A stretch of DNA of 64,000 bases from Bradyrhizobium sp. DOA9 (GCF_000617845.2 NZ_DF820425.1:2965725-3029724); one strand, 5' to 3'; positions 20,725-30,248 are shown, counted from the first letter of the stretch. Notes: generated from the sequence alone by a model not told the origin. Translations and numbers: made by a program.

Positions 20725-21312
20725 ATGCTTGCGCGTATTGTGTTGGGGGCTGTCACGGCGGCAGCGACGTTTGCGCCGGCCATCGCTGGAAGCATGAACG
20801 CCGACGAGGCGCGGCGCTTCGTGGCCGGCAAGGTGTTCGCCTTCACCTGTTTCGACGGTACCCGCGGTGCAGGCCGTATCCTCGACGATCTCGGCGCCGC
20901 AGGTGCAGTGCAGTTCTCCGGCGCAGGCCCGGTTCGTCATCTCCGTCTGCCCGGCAATACGCTCCAGATCCGCGGCCAGAACGTCTGCGCCTCGATCAAG
21001 GGCATCCCGTTCGAGCCCTGCTTCAACCTGGAAAAGACCGACGACCGCAGCTTCCGCGGCTCGGTGTCGGGCATGGGCTTCGCCTATTGCGACTTCCGTC
21101 ACCAGGGCGGCAATCAGATGCTGATGGCGCGTGCTGCGGCGCGCCCGCGCTCGCTGCACAGGCCCGAGCACACCGGCACGGTCGCTGCGTCGAACACCGA
21201 GGTCGCCGCGCGCGTCGAGACGCCGCGTGTCGAGGGCAGCCGGCTCGAGCCGGTGAAGTCCGAGCCGGCGAAGAACGAAGCCCCGCTGGAGCTGCGCCGC
21301 TCCACGCAGTGA
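20725..21312 (+). CDS. Hypothetical exported protein
   Basis: This is a 195-residue protein of unknown function. It begins with a clear Sec signal peptide (MLARIVLGAVTAAATFAPAIAG, cleavage probably after AIA-G). The mature part has an even spacing of Cys in FTCFDGTRGAGRIL, NVCASIKGIPFEPCFNL and FAYCDFRH, which suggests disulfides in the periplasm. The last 60 residues are Arg/Pro/Glu-rich and probably disordered. ATG 20725 is preferred over TTG 20719 because GGAG lies six bases upstream of it. I do not recognise a named domain. Confidence 0.7.
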   Translation: MLARIVLGAVTAAATFAPAIAGSMNADEARRFVAGKVFAFTCFDGTRGAGRILDDLGAAGAVQFSGAGPVRHLRLPGNTLQIRGQNVCASIKGIPFEPCFNLEKTDDRSFRGSVSGMGFAYCDFRHQGGNQMLMARAAARPRSLHRPEHTGTVAASNTEVAARVETPRVEGSRLEPVKSEPAKNEAPLELRRSTQ

Positions 21313-21475
21313 GCTCGCCCGCACGGGACAACCCGCGTCATTGATCGTCGAAGGCATCATCGAACACCAAGCCGCCCACGCCGTAGTCATACGGACGGCG
21401 GCTTTCATGCCTTGGTAGCTGTTCGGGTCTCAGTTTGCGTGCGGCCGGGAGGGGGTCCCACGCAAGGGTTCAACG

Positions 21476-21721
21476 ATGTCGCTCTATTTCTTCCGCATCA
21501 GCACCGGCCGCTATTCGGGCGCCGCCGACCTGCCGTACGAGTTCGAGGATCGCGCGGCCGCCTGGACCGAAATGACCGAGGTGTGCGCCAATCTGCTCAG
21601 CGGCATCGCGCGCAGCCTGCAGCCGAATGCCGAGTGGTGCATGGAGCTGCTCGACGAGGACAAGAAGCCGGTCTTCCGCATCAGCCTCGTCGGCGAGACC
21701 ATCGGATGCAAAGCGTCCTAG
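21476..21721 (+). CDS. Small DUF6894-type protein
   Basis: This 81-residue cytoplasmic protein starts MSLYFFRISTGRYSGAADLP and continues with RAAAWTEMTEVC, EWCMELLDEDKKPVFRISL. This YFF-H/S-G...AWxE...W-x-V-D-E pattern is typical of the DUF6894 family, common in multiple copies in Bradyrhizobium and methylobacteria. Function is unknown. It stands alone between a secreted hypothetical and a chemoreceptor, with AGGGTTCAACG before the ATG. Confidence 0.75.
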   Translation: MSLYFFRISTGRYSGAADLPYEFEDRAAAWTEMTEVCANLLSGIARSLQPNAEWCMELLDEDKKPVFRISLVGETIGCKAS

Positions 21722-21900
21722 CTCCGACCTGAAGCTGCAATTTACAACCATGACGGGATCATTTCCCTTCGCGCTCAATCATTTATCGTACAAAGTCAGT
21801 ATTTCTGCGAAGGCTCTCGTTAACCAAATCGGAATGTGAAGCGCTCACTTTTTGGGCAAGGGCGCAGTCAACGCCAGCGGCAGCCGACAATGACTCGGCT

Positions 21901-21919
21901 GCGCATTCCTTCGGGGAAA
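21901..21919 (+). promoter_or_regulatory. Conserved 19-nt leader element before chemoreceptor 1
   Basis: GCGCATTCCTTCGGGGAAA recurs at 23805-23823 before the second receptor with a single difference. It contains CC-TTCG-GG, which can form a UUCG-capped hairpin in RNA. Here GGGGAA also serves as the ribosome-binding site of ATG 21927. A shared role in the two receptor genes is inferred. Confidence 0.45.
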
Positions 21920-21926
21920 CTTGCCC

Positions 21927-23663
21927 ATGCTGAGCCTAGTTCAGAATCTGAGGATCGGGACCAAGCTGGCGATTGCGTCGGCGCTCGGTGTGCTCCTGGT
22001 CTTTTGCATGATTGCAAGTCAGCACATCGGCAACGGCAATGTGCGAGAGGCCAACAAGGGCGCGGTCGCGCAGCTTCAGCTGGCGCGCGAGGCCGTCGAA
22101 GCCAAGCTGGCGGTGCGCAGCATGCAGCTCGCCGTCCGGGACATTCGGCTCGCCGGCAACGCGGCCGAGCTGCAGAAGGCGAGCGGTGCTCTCGTCGAGC
22201 GCGACGAGACCTTGACCAAGCTCGCCGAAACGATGCTGAAGCAGTCACATTCGCCGGAAAACCGGGCGCGGATGGAAAAGCTCAAGTCTCTGGCCGCCGA
22301 TTATCTCAAGGCCGGCCGGGAGGTCGCAGCAGTGCGCGGCGAAGCCCTCGGGGCCACGGGGCCCGATGCAGCTGCCAAGGTAGCGCGGCTGATCGAGGAA
22401 ACCGCACGTCTGGTCCGCGAAGGGACGCTGCCGATTGCCGCGCAAATGGACCAGGTTGCCGGCCAGATCGCCGAATTCGCCACGCACAAGAGTGAAGCTG
22501 AGATTGCCGCTTCCGTGCAGGAGATGGCGTCGAGCGAGCAGATCGGAATGGTGGTCGGCGCATTCGCCATGTTCGTCCTCGTCGGCTCCTGGCTGATGTC
22601 TTTCCTGAGCATCGCGCGGCCGATCCGTGCGCTCACGATCGCCATGGACAAGCTCGCAGGCGGCGATTTCTCCGTGGTGCTGCCCGGTCTCGGCCGCAAG
22701 GACGAGGTCGGCGGCGTCGCGGCGGCCGTCGAAAAGTTCAAGATCGTGTCGGAGCAGAAGGCGCGCGAGGAGGCCGAAGCCAAGACCAGGCAGGACCAGC
22801 TTGCGGCCGCGCAGCGCAAGGCCGAGATGCACAAGCTGGCCGACGGCTTCGAGGCGGCGATCGGTGAAATCGTCGACACCGTGTCCTCGGCCGCGACCGA
22901 GCTGGAAGCTTCCGCCTCGACGCTGACCGCGACTGCGACGCGCGGGCAGGAGGTCACCACCATGGTGGCTGCCGCTTCCGAGGAAGCGTCCACCAACGTG
23001 CAGTCGGTGGCGTCGGCGACCGAGGAGCTGTCGTCGTCGATCACCGAGATCAGCCGGCAGGTACAGGAATCCGCGCGCGTCGCCGGCGATGCGGTGAACC
23101 AGGCCCGCACCACGACCGATCGCGTCGGCGAGCTTTCCGCGGCGGCGGCGCGGATCGGCGACGTGGTCGAGCTGATCAACACCATCGCCGGCCAGACCAA
23201 TCTCCTGGCGCTCAATGCAACGATCGAGGCCGCGCGCGCCGGCGAGGCCGGGCGCGGCTTTGCCGTGGTCGCCTCGGAGGTCAAGGCGCTCGCCGAGCAG
23301 ACTGCGAAGGCGACCGGCGAGATCGGCCAGCAGATCGCCAGCATCCAGACCGCCACCGAGCATTCGGTCGGCGCGATTAAGGACATCAGCCACACCATCG
23401 AGAGGCTGTCGGAGATCTCCTCGACCATCGCAGCCGCCGTCGAAGAGCAGGGCGCCGCAACGCAGGAGATTTCCCGCAACGTACAGCAGGCGGCGACCGG
23501 CACCCATCAGGTGTCGTCCAACATCACCGACGTGCAGCGCGGCGCGAGCGAGACCGGTTCGGCATCCTCGCAGGTGCTGGCGGCAGCGCAGTCGCTGTCC
23601 GGCGACAGCAATAGGCTCAAGCTGGAGGTCGGAAAGTTCCTGGATACCGTGCGCGCGGCCTGA
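21927..23663 (+). CDS. Methyl-accepting chemotaxis protein 1
   Basis: This 578-residue transmembrane chemoreceptor signals to CheA through CheW. Seen: TM1 (about 13-30), a helical periplasmic sensor (31-204), TM2 (about 205-228), a HAMP domain ([20 protein letters not shown] onward), and a cytoplasmic coiled-coil signalling domain. The hairpin tip contains [20 protein letters not shown] and [19 protein letters not shown], the family's most conserved stretch. There is no C-terminal xWxxF pentapeptide for CheR tethering. ATG 21927 is preferred over TTG 21921 for Shine-Dalgarno spacing. The ligand is unknown. The signalling domain is nearly identical to the receptor directly downstream, indicating tandem duplication. 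Confidence 0.93.
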   Translation: MLSLVQNLRIGTKLAIASALGVLLVFCMIASQHIGNGNVREANKGAVAQLQLAREAVEAKLAVRSMQLAVRDIRLAGNAAELQKASGALVERDETLTKLAETMLKQSHSPENRARMEKLKSLAADYLKAGREVAAVRGEALGATGPDAAAKVARLIEETARLVREGTLPIAAQMDQVAGQIAEFATHKSEAEIAASVQEMASSEQIGMVVGAFAMFVLVGSWLMSFLSIARPIRALTIAMDKLAGGDFSVVLPGLGRKDEVGGVAAAVEKFKIVSEQKAREEAEAKTRQDQLAAAQRKAEMHKLADGFEAAIGEIVDTVSSAATELEASASTLTATATRGQEVTTMVAAASEEASTNVQSVASATEELSSSITEISRQVQESARVAGDAVNQARTTTDRVGELSAAAARIGDVVELINTIAGQTNLLALNATIEAARAGEAGRGFAVVASEVKALAEQTAKATGEIGQQIASIQTATEHSVGAIKDISHTIERLSEISSTIAAAVEEQGAATQEISRNVQQAATGTHQVSSNITDVQRGASETGSASSQVLAAAQSLSGDSNRLKLEVGKFLDTVRAA

Positions 23664-23804
23664 CACGCGCCTTTCGCCAGCGGCGCATAGGTCGCAACGG
23701 GAGAAGCCGGTGCGACTGCAAGAGAGAGTTGCAGGAAACCACGATCGCTGCGCACGAGCCGTGTTTTTACGTAGCCTCCTGTTAACGCCTGTTTGCGATT
23801 ATGG

Positions 23805-23823
23805 GCGCAATCCTTCGGGGAAA
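23805..23823 (+). promoter_or_regulatory. Conserved 19-nt leader element before chemoreceptor 2
   Basis: GCGCAATCCTTCGGGGAAA matches 18 of 19 bases of the element at 21901-21919. Here it lies 104 bases before the start codon, so it cannot act simply as a ribosome-binding site. A GTTAACG word lies 24 bases upstream. Confidence 0.45.
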
Positions 23824-23927
23824 GAACCAGCCAGCATCGTTGAACTGATCCCCGCCCAGTCGTCCGTCGTGACGACTGCGGCGCAAGTGATGTGCGCGTT
23901 GCCTAGGTAATTATCGGGATTGTCGTG

Positions 23928-25616
23928 ATGTCGAAGTTGTCGATCGTCTTCAAGCTGCTGACCGTGCTGTCGGTCCTCGTGCTCTCGCTCGCCGGTGTCG
24001 GCGTGATGGCGATTGGCACGATGCAGAACATCAACGCCCATACCGTCGAGATTGCGGAGAGCTGGCTGCCGAGCGTTCGTGCGCTCGGCTCGATGCGTGC
24101 CGACATCAACGAGCTCCGCGTCGCGCTGCGTCTGCACCTGATGCAGGACACCGCCGAGGGCAAGGAGGCCGCGGAGAAGCGGCTGGCAGGCTTGCGCGAG
24201 CGCATCGAGAAGACCCGCAAGGTCTACGAGCCGCTGATCACGGTCGCCGAGGAACGCTCGCTGTACGAGCAATGGAGCAAGGCCTGGGCTGAATATCTGA
24301 ACGGCGTGCAGGAGACGATGGCGCTGTCGCGCAAGAGCATCGGGCGCTTTCCGACGGACGCCAACGAGATGCTGCAGACCAAGGTCGCGAAGATGGCGCA
24401 AGCCGCCGATCCGCTGCTGCAGAAGGGCATCGAGCTCAACAACAGGGGCGCGGAGCTGGAGACCAAGCAGGCCTCTGAAAGCTATGCGTTCATCTTCCGC
24501 GTACTGGTTGGCATCATCGTCGCGGCAGTCGTGATTGCGATCGCCGCTGCCTATTACCTCGTGCGCGACGTCTCGCGCGGCATCGCCTCGATCATCCGAC
24601 CCATGCAATCGCTCGGCGAGGGCGACCTCTCGGCCGAGGTGCCGCATCGCGGCGAGAAGACCGAGATCGGCGCGATGGCGGACGCGCTCCAGATCTTCAA
24701 GGAAGCCCTGATCGCCAAGAAGGCTGCCGACGCGGCGGCCGCGCGCGACGCCGAGGCCAAGATCGAGCGCGGCCGCCGCGTCGACGCCATCACCCGCAAT
24801 TTCGAGGTCATGATCGGCGAGGTCGTCGAGACCGTGTCGTCGGCCTCGACCGAGCTCGAGGCCTCCGCGGCAACGCTGAGCGGCACGGCGCAGCGCGGCA
24901 AGGAGCTCGCAACCGTCGTTGCGGCCGCATCGGAGGAAGCTTCCACCAACGTCCAGGCGGTGGCCTCCGCCTCCGAGGAGCTGTCGTCGTCCATCACCGA
25001 GATCAGCCGCCGCGTGCAGGATTCGGCGCGAATGGCGGCGGAAGCGGTCGAGCAGGCGGCGCGGACCAACGAGCGCGTCAACGCGCTGTCGCAGGCCGCC
25101 GCCCGCATCGGCGACGTGGTCGAGCTGATCAACACCATCGCGGGCCAGACCAACCTGCTCGCGCTGAACGCGACCATCGAGGCGGCGCGCGCGGGCGAAG
25201 CCGGCCGCGGCTTTGCCGTCGTCGCCTCCGAGGTCAAGGCGCTGGCCGAGCAGACCGCGAAAGCGACCGGCGAAATCGGGGCGCAGGTTTCGGGCATCCA
25301 GGCGGCGACGCAAGAATCCGTCAGCGCGATCCAGGAGATCGGCGGCACCATCGAGCGGCTCTCCGAGGTGTCCGCGGCGATCGCCGCCGCCGTCGAGGAG
25401 CAGGGCGCGGCCACGCAGGAGATTTCGCGCAACGTTCAGCAGGCCTCACTCGGCACGCAGGAGGTCTCGTCCAACATCACCAACGTGCAGCGCGGCGCGA
25501 TCGAGACCGGCTCGGCCTCGGGCGAAGTGCTGTCGGCGGCGAAGTCGCTGGCGACCGACAGCACCCGCCTGAAGGTCGAGGTCGCGCAGTTCCTGGAATC
25601 CGTCCGCGCGGCATAG
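23928..25616 (+). CDS. Methyl-accepting chemotaxis protein 2 (4HB-type sensor)
   Basis: This 562-residue chemoreceptor has TM1 at about 8-29, a periplasmic four-helix-bundle (4HB_MCP-like) sensor beginning TMQNINAHTVEIAESWLPSVR, TM2 near AFIFRVLVGIIVAAVVIAIAAAYYLV, HAMP, and a signalling domain with the same tip as its neighbour ([20 protein letters not shown]). The sensor halves of the two receptors differ clearly while the signalling halves match almost residue for residue, so ligand specificity has diverged. ATG 23928 is chosen; GTG one codon upstream is possible. It also lacks a C-terminal xWxxF pentapeptide. Confidence 0.93.
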   Translation: MSKLSIVFKLLTVLSVLVLSLAGVGVMAIGTMQNINAHTVEIAESWLPSVRALGSMRADINELRVALRLHLMQDTAEGKEAAEKRLAGLRERIEKTRKVYEPLITVAEERSLYEQWSKAWAEYLNGVQETMALSRKSIGRFPTDANEMLQTKVAKMAQAADPLLQKGIELNNRGAELETKQASESYAFIFRVLVGIIVAAVVIAIAAAYYLVRDVSRGIASIIRPMQSLGEGDLSAEVPHRGEKTEIGAMADALQIFKEALIAKKAADAAAARDAEAKIERGRRVDAITRNFEVMIGEVVETVSSASTELEASAATLSGTAQRGKELATVVAAASEEASTNVQAVASASEELSSSITEISRRVQDSARMAAEAVEQAARTNERVNALSQAAARIGDVVELINTIAGQTNLLALNATIEAARAGEAGRGFAVVASEVKALAEQTAKATGEIGAQVSGIQAATQESVSAIQEIGGTIERLSEVSAAIAAAVEEQGAATQEISRNVQQASLGTQEVSSNITNVQRGAIETGSASGEVLSAAKSLATDSTRLKVEVAQFLESVRAA

Positions 25617-25632
25617 AGCCATCGTTCGTTTT

Positions 25633-25659
25633 CCACCTCTCCCCGCTGGGGAGAGGTGG
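25633..25659. terminator. Perfect 12-bp hairpin between convergent genes
   Basis: CCACCTCTCCCC (25633-25644) pairs exactly with GGGGAGAGGTGG (25648-25659) around the loop GCT. It sits between the chemoreceptor (+) and the DUF2339 gene (-), so it may stop both transcripts. No T run follows on either strand. The sequence also belongs to the CCTCTCCC repeat family. Confidence 0.55.
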
Positions 25660-25682
25660 ACTACCCCGCTCGACGAACTGGT

Positions 25683-28394
25683 TCAGCTGCCGGTCTGCGG
25701 CACGGCCGGCGGCGGTGTGACCTGTCGCCGGAACAGGATGCGCTGGTAGAGCCAGCCGATCGCGACCAGCACGACGCCGAGGCACATGAACGAGAGCGCG
25801 CGGTAGACGCCGGTCAGCGTCCACACGTCGACGGCGAAGGCCTTGAAGATCGTCAACGCGATGACGGCGGCGGAGGCCAGCCGCGCACGCTCCGAATTGA
25901 CCAGGATGCCGACGCCGAGCAGCACCACGCCGAAGGCGAGCCAGCCGATCGAATAGGTGTATTGCTCTGCACTCGTGGTGCCGCCGTAGAGCAGGACCGG
26001 ACCGTGATAGAAGCGGCGGATCTCCAGCGTCACATAGGCGAGCGCGAATACTAGGGCGCCACTGGCGATCGTGTTTGCGTATGCGACACGCCGATGCCCC
26101 GCCACCGCATAGGAGAGCAGCAGCATCAGCACGGCCGGCAATGCGTAGCCGAGCAGCAGCAGATTGAATACGAGTCCGCCGACATTGACGCTGGAGAGCA
26201 GCAGCGGGTTCTCCAGGATCAGGAGGCCGAACACGCTGATGAGGCCGGCGATTGCCGTCAGCACGACCGCGCCGACATCGTGCACGATGCTGTGGCTGCG
26301 CAGCCGCAGGCGCTCCAGGCCGATCGCCATGGCGAGCGTGACACAGACTTGCAGAGCGAACTCGAGCAGCGAGGGGGCTGCGGTCATGCGGCCGCCGGTT
26401 GCAAAGTGCCGGATCTCCATGAAGGCGAGCAGCGCGGTGAACAGGATCGCCGCGGTCTCGACCACGCGCAGCGGCGCGTCGTCGGCGCGGCGGCGCAGGA
26501 AGATGCTCGCGCCCCAGAACGAGGCGGCCGGCAGGCCATAGCCCCACAACAGCCAGTTGAAGATCGGCGTGGTGCCGACGGCATCGCCGACGATGCGCGG
26601 ATCATAGACGATGCGCGCGGTGACGATCGCGGCGAAGACGGCAGCCAGCCGGCGCAGCACCGGAATCGGCCGCTGCAACGAGATCCAGGCGGTGCCGAGC
26701 GACATCAGCGCGAGCGCGATGGTGAGCCAGCCCTTCTCCAGGGCGAAGGTCAGCGCCAGCGCCAGCGCGCCGAGCGTACCGGTCGCGAACAGCGCGACCG
26801 AGGTGGCAACGCCGGGCCGCTCTTCGCGGCGCATCAGCGCTTCGGTCGCCGCGCCAAAGGCCGCAGCGAGCAGCACCGCGAGGATCGCGAACGGGATCGA
26901 GCGGTCGAGATGGGCAATGCGCGCGTAGAGCGCGACCAGGATGGCGATCGGCGTCGCGACGCCCGCCGCCGACCACACCACGGGAATGATCGCCGAGTTC
27001 GACCGGTCCTGCGCAAGGAAGCCCGTGACGCCGAACCCGGCGGCGAAGATCGCGGCCGTCACCAGATGCAGCGTCACCGCGCTGTCGGTCGCGACCGGGC
27101 CGACGCCGGGCATCGGACCGCCCGGCAGCACCAGCATGTCAGGGTTGGCACGCACCGCCCATTCGGCGAACACGATGAACACGGTCGCCGCGGCTGCGCC
27201 CAGCGCGCCGGTCGCCGCCGGTGCACGCCAGGCGACGAACAGCGTGCCGCCGACCAGGAGCGAGAACGCGATCAGCGCGAGATCCGCATGTGCGCTCGAC
27301 AGCACGACCAGCATCGCGCCGAACAGATAGGCGCCGAGCGCGCCGGACGACACCGGCTCGATCTCGCCGTCCTCGATGGCGGGTCCGAACATGAAGCCGC
27401 AGACGACGAGCAGTGCGGCGAGCACGAAGCCGGCGATGGCGTGGAAGGCGTGCGGCGCGACCTGCACCTGTTCGGTCTCGAGACCCGGGAAGATCCAGAG
27501 CACCGCGAAGGCAATGGTCGTGACCGCAAGCCAGCGCCACAGCCTGATGCGGGCAAGGCCGAAACTCGCGGCCGTCACGACCGCAAGATAGATGTAGAGC
27601 GCCCAATAATCCGGCTTGCCGGAGGAGACGAGGATCGGGGTCACGAAGGCGCCGACGATTCCGAGCCCCGCGAGCGCGGGGCCGTGCAGGAGCGCTGCGG
27701 CCAGCGTTGCCATCGCAACGATGCCGAGCAGCACGAAGGCCGTCGCAGGCACGAGGAAGCCGTAGAGCGCGTAGGCGGCGTAGATGGTCGCGAACGCCAC
27801 CGCCGTTCCGGCCGCGGTGAGGATCGCGGGGATGTTGGCGATCGGCAGCGCCGCGATGCTCGAGATGCTCTCCTTGCGTCGCGTCCATTCGCCGGCGCCG
27901 AGCAATGCAGCGGCGAACAGGCCGCCGAGGAACACGCGCACGCCGGGGCCGAGCAGGCCGGCCTCGATCGAATAGCGCACCATGAAGAAGCCGCCGAGCG
28001 CGAGCGCAAGCCCGCCGATCCACACCACCCAGCGGGTGCCGAGCTGCTCCTCGAAGCCGGGCGCTGCCTCCGGGACCGGAGGGGGCGCAGCGGCGGCCGT
28101 GCTCGGCTCGAGCGGGGGCGGTGAAATCTCTTCGGTGACGAGCGGAGGCGGCATCGTTTCGGCTTCCGGCGCCAGCGGCGGTGGCTCGGCGGCGGCAGTC
28201 GCAGTGGGGGCTTCGGCCTGCGCCTGCGCGGGCAGCAGCGGCGGCGGCTGCACCGGCCGCTGCGCGTAAAGCAGCTCTTCGAGCGCGTTGAGCTTGCGAC
28301 GCAACTCGGTCGCCTGGCTGGACGCCTTGATCGCGATCAGGAAGGCGATGATCGCAATGATCAGCGCAAAGGCGTCAAAAGGGCCGTCGAACAT
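25683..28394 (-). CDS. DUF2339 polytopic membrane protein
   Basis: This very hydrophobic 903-residue inner-membrane protein has one N-terminal helix (AFALIIAIIAFLIAI), a short coiled segment ATELRRKLNALEELL, a Pro/Ala/Glu-rich cytoplasmic linker (about 45-115), and roughly 24-26 further helices beginning RWVVWIGGLALALGGFFMVRYSIEAGLLG. This matches the DUF2339 family, whose function is unknown; a transport or wall-related role has not been shown. Glycine and alanine dominate the helices. It is the most downstream gene of the minus-strand group, 129 bases after the NadQ-like regulator, and may be transcribed separately. Confidence 0.88.
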   Translation of the reverse strand: MFDGPFDAFALIIAIIAFLIAIKASSQATELRRKLNALEELLYAQRPVQPPPLLPAQAQAEAPTATAAAEPPPLAPEAETMPPPLVTEEISPPPLEPSTAAAAPPPVPEAAPGFEEQLGTRWVVWIGGLALALGGFFMVRYSIEAGLLGPGVRVFLGGLFAAALLGAGEWTRRKESISSIAALPIANIPAILTAAGTAVAFATIYAAYALYGFLVPATAFVLLGIVAMATLAAALLHGPALAGLGIVGAFVTPILVSSGKPDYWALYIYLAVVTAASFGLARIRLWRWLAVTTIAFAVLWIFPGLETEQVQVAPHAFHAIAGFVLAALLVVCGFMFGPAIEDGEIEPVSSGALGAYLFGAMLVVLSSAHADLALIAFSLLVGGTLFVAWRAPAATGALGAAAATVFIVFAEWAVRANPDMLVLPGGPMPGVGPVATDSAVTLHLVTAAIFAAGFGVTGFLAQDRSNSAIIPVVWSAAGVATPIAILVALYARIAHLDRSIPFAILAVLLAAAFGAATEALMRREERPGVATSVALFATGTLGALALALTFALEKGWLTIALALMSLGTAWISLQRPIPVLRRLAAVFAAIVTARIVYDPRIVGDAVGTTPIFNWLLWGYGLPAASFWGASIFLRRRADDAPLRVVETAAILFTALLAFMEIRHFATGGRMTAAPSLLEFALQVCVTLAMAIGLERLRLRSHSIVHDVGAVVLTAIAGLISVFGLLILENPLLLSSVNVGGLVFNLLLLGYALPAVLMLLLSYAVAGHRRVAYANTIASGALVFALAYVTLEIRRFYHGPVLLYGGTTSAEQYTYSIGWLAFGVVLLGVGILVNSERARLASAAVIALTIFKAFAVDVWTLTGVYRALSFMCLGVVLVAIGWLYQRILFRRQVTPPPAVPQTGS

Positions 28395-28523
28395 GAAGCC
28401 TCCAGGTAACCGGCGGGCAGGGGCCGGTCCCGCGTATTAGGAACTTAATTTCTTGAGCACGCTCTTACCGGAGAACCGCTACGCACTTTGCGCTAACGCG
28501 GCCCTCCGGGTCCGGATCATGCT

Positions 28524-29492
28524 CTAGCGCCGGGAGCGTACGCGCAAGCCCGGCGCGGGCCGCTCCTGGAGCACCTCGCGGCGGAAGCGGTAGAGCGCCG
28601 CCGGCCGTCCGCCCGTCTGTGTCGACATCACCCCGGTCGGTTCGACCAGGGCTTCCATTTCGACCAGGCGGCGGAAATTTTGCTTGTGCAGGTGCCGGCC
28701 GGAGATCGCCTCCACCGTGTGCTGCAGTTCAGTAAGTGTGAACTCGGCGGGCAAAAGTTCAAAGACGACAGGACGATACTTCAGCTTTGCGCGCAGCCGC
28801 GCGATGGCCGTGGCGAGAATCCGGCGGTGGTCGAACCGCATCGAGGTCCCGAGCGGGGGAAGCGTCTTGCGCGCCAACGCCGCAGGGCGGCCGTCGCGGC
28901 GGGCCTCCTCGATCAGCCCGGCCTCGTACAGCAGCTCGTAGCGGTCGAGCACGCGCTCCTCGTCCCAGGGCGCGCCGTCCAGACCGAAATAGAAGCGCAC
29001 GCGATCCTTCCGCGGCAGCGCGCGAATCGTCTCAGGTGTCTCCTCCTCGGCCCATTCGGTCAGGGCGGGAATGATGTCGCGGGCGATGATCGCCGGCGGC
29101 TGCTCGCGCCAGTCTTCCCAGGGGAAGAAGCGATACCAGGGTGCGAAGCTCGCCGCGTTAGCCGCGAGCTCGCCGCCCGCGGGGCGCGTCAGCGCGAGAT
29201 AGCCGATCGACACGATATGGGCGGCGGTGTCGCCGGCCTCGGCATGACGGCCGCGGTCGCCGAAGGTGTAGAGCTGCTCGACATAGCCGAGCCGCAGCCC
29301 CGCCTGTCGCTCGACCCAGGCACGCAGGCCAATCTCGAACGTGCGATGGCTCACCGCGTCGAACGGACCGAACGGCAGGCCGGCGAAGCCGTCAGCACCG
29401 CGTGCGGTCAGGATCAGCGGCTCGTGGTTCTCAATCGCGACGATCGCGGCGGTCAGGCCGATCTCGATCGGCGTCAGCAGCGTCTCGCTCAT
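28524..29492 (-). CDS. nadQ: NadQ/NrtR-like transcriptional regulator (COG4111 type)
   Basis: This 322-residue protein has an N-terminal Nudix-like domain (about 10-150) and a C-terminal winged helix (about 225-310, FTLTELQHTVEAISGR, QNFRRLVEMEALVEPTG, GGRPAALYRF). The Nudix box is degenerate: around GPFDAVSHRTFEIGLRAWVE the REUxEE glutamates are lost, so hydrolysis is unlikely and ligand sensing more likely. This is the layout of NrtR-type NAD regulators; the longer form corresponds to COG4111, which I recall as predicted (NadQ) regulator of nadABC in alphaproteobacteria. The matching palindromes lie before nadA at 18013 and 18089. No such palindrome is seen before this gene itself. Confidence 0.75.
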   Translation of the reverse strand: MSETLLTPIEIGLTAAIVAIENHEPLILTARGADGFAGLPFGPFDAVSHRTFEIGLRAWVERQAGLRLGYVEQLYTFGDRGRHAEAGDTAAHIVSIGYLALTRPAGGELAANAASFAPWYRFFPWEDWREQPPAIIARDIIPALTEWAEEETPETIRALPRKDRVRFYFGLDGAPWDEERVLDRYELLYEAGLIEEARRDGRPAALARKTLPPLGTSMRFDHRRILATAIARLRAKLKYRPVVFELLPAEFTLTELQHTVEAISGRHLHKQNFRRLVEMEALVEPTGVMSTQTGGRPAALYRFRREVLQERPAPGLRVRSRR

Positions 29493-29566
29493 GCGATGAT
29501 GATCGGAGGTGTTGCGGAAAGAATATCTTCGGTGGTTGAACAGATATCGCTGCGGGCTCGCTGTAA

Positions 29567-29690
29567 CCCCTCCCGCTTGCGGGAGAGGTCGGCGCGTAGC
29601 GCCGGGTGAGGGCTTTCTCCTCTAGGGGGGTGTCCCAATGCGGAGACACCCTCTCCCCAACCCTCTCCTGCAGGCGGGAGAGGGAGCGCA
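29567..29690. repeat. CCTCTCCCGC-family repeat pair
   Basis: Two hairpins face each other: CCCCTCCCGCTTGCGGGAGAGG (29567-29588) and CCCTCTCCTGCAGGCGGGAG (29661-29680) continuing into AGGG. Between them lie GGTGAGGGC and GGTGTCCC/GGAGACACC segments. This is a two-hairpin intergenic repeat of the kind common in Bradyrhizobium. It separates the phosphatase gene from the NadQ-like gene. Confidence 0.6.
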
Positions 29691-29721
29691 GTCCCGTCGC
29701 GGCTGCTATTCGACTCGCGCC

Positions 29722-30228
29722 TCATTCGAGCTCGATCGCGAAGGGGCGGCCTTCGACCATCATCGCGCCGGGGCCCATCTCGTCGAGCGCGCGCAGCATG
29801 CGGCCGTTGCGTCCGAGGGCACGATCGGCAAGGCCGACGATGCGCCGGTTGGGCGAGGCGATCGGTGAGGCCGCGCGAATCTTCCTGGCGATCTCGATCT
29901 CGTCGCGGTTGGGATTGAGCGCGCAAACGGCCGCGAACGCGCTCGCGGTGGAGCGGCTGATCCCGGCATAGCAATGCACCACCAGGGGGGCGCTGCGGTC
30001 CCAGCCGCGCACGAAGTTCAGCACCTGGTCGATATGCGTCTCCGACGGCGCGACGAAGCCGTCCATCTCCTCGGTGATGTCGTCCATCGACACCTTGAGA
30101 TGGTTGGCCGGGAGCACCGACACCGGACGCGCCACCTGCTCGACATTGGCCATCACGGTCAGCACGTGACTGGCCTTGGTGAGGCGGACGGTCTCGGGAA
30201 GCGCGGCGAGGGAACAGACGTGGATCAT
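29722..30228 (-). CDS. Tyrosine/dual-specificity phosphatase-like protein
   Basis: This 168-residue cytoplasmic protein contains the Cys-phosphatase signature HCYAGISRS (His85, Cys86, Arg92: HCX5R) preceded by a possible general-acid Asp in the DDITEEMDGF region, and RSTASAFAAVCALNP after it. Such small alphaproteobacterial proteins are annotated as tyrosine phosphatase-like; the substrate is unknown. I chose ATG 30228, which has AAAAAGG six bases upstream, over the in-frame TTG at 30246. A good promoter (TTGCCC-N16-TATAAT) lies directly upstream. It is flanked on both sides by palindromic repeats. Confidence 0.8.
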   Translation of the reverse strand: MIHVCSLAALPETVRLTKASHVLTVMANVEQVARPVSVLPANHLKVSMDDITEEMDGFVAPSETHIDQVLNFVRGWDRSAPLVVHCYAGISRSTASAFAAVCALNPNRDEIEIARKIRAASPIASPNRRIVGLADRALGRNGRMLRALDEMGPGAMMVEGRPFAIELE

Positions 30229-30248
30229 GGCGAACCTTTTTGCCAAAG

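Noticed and set aside
26094..28124. 676-codon plus-strand frame opposite the DUF2339 gene
   Set aside because: Its extreme Arg/Gln/Glu/His composition is the antisense image of a hydrophobic membrane protein; no domain and no ribosome site.
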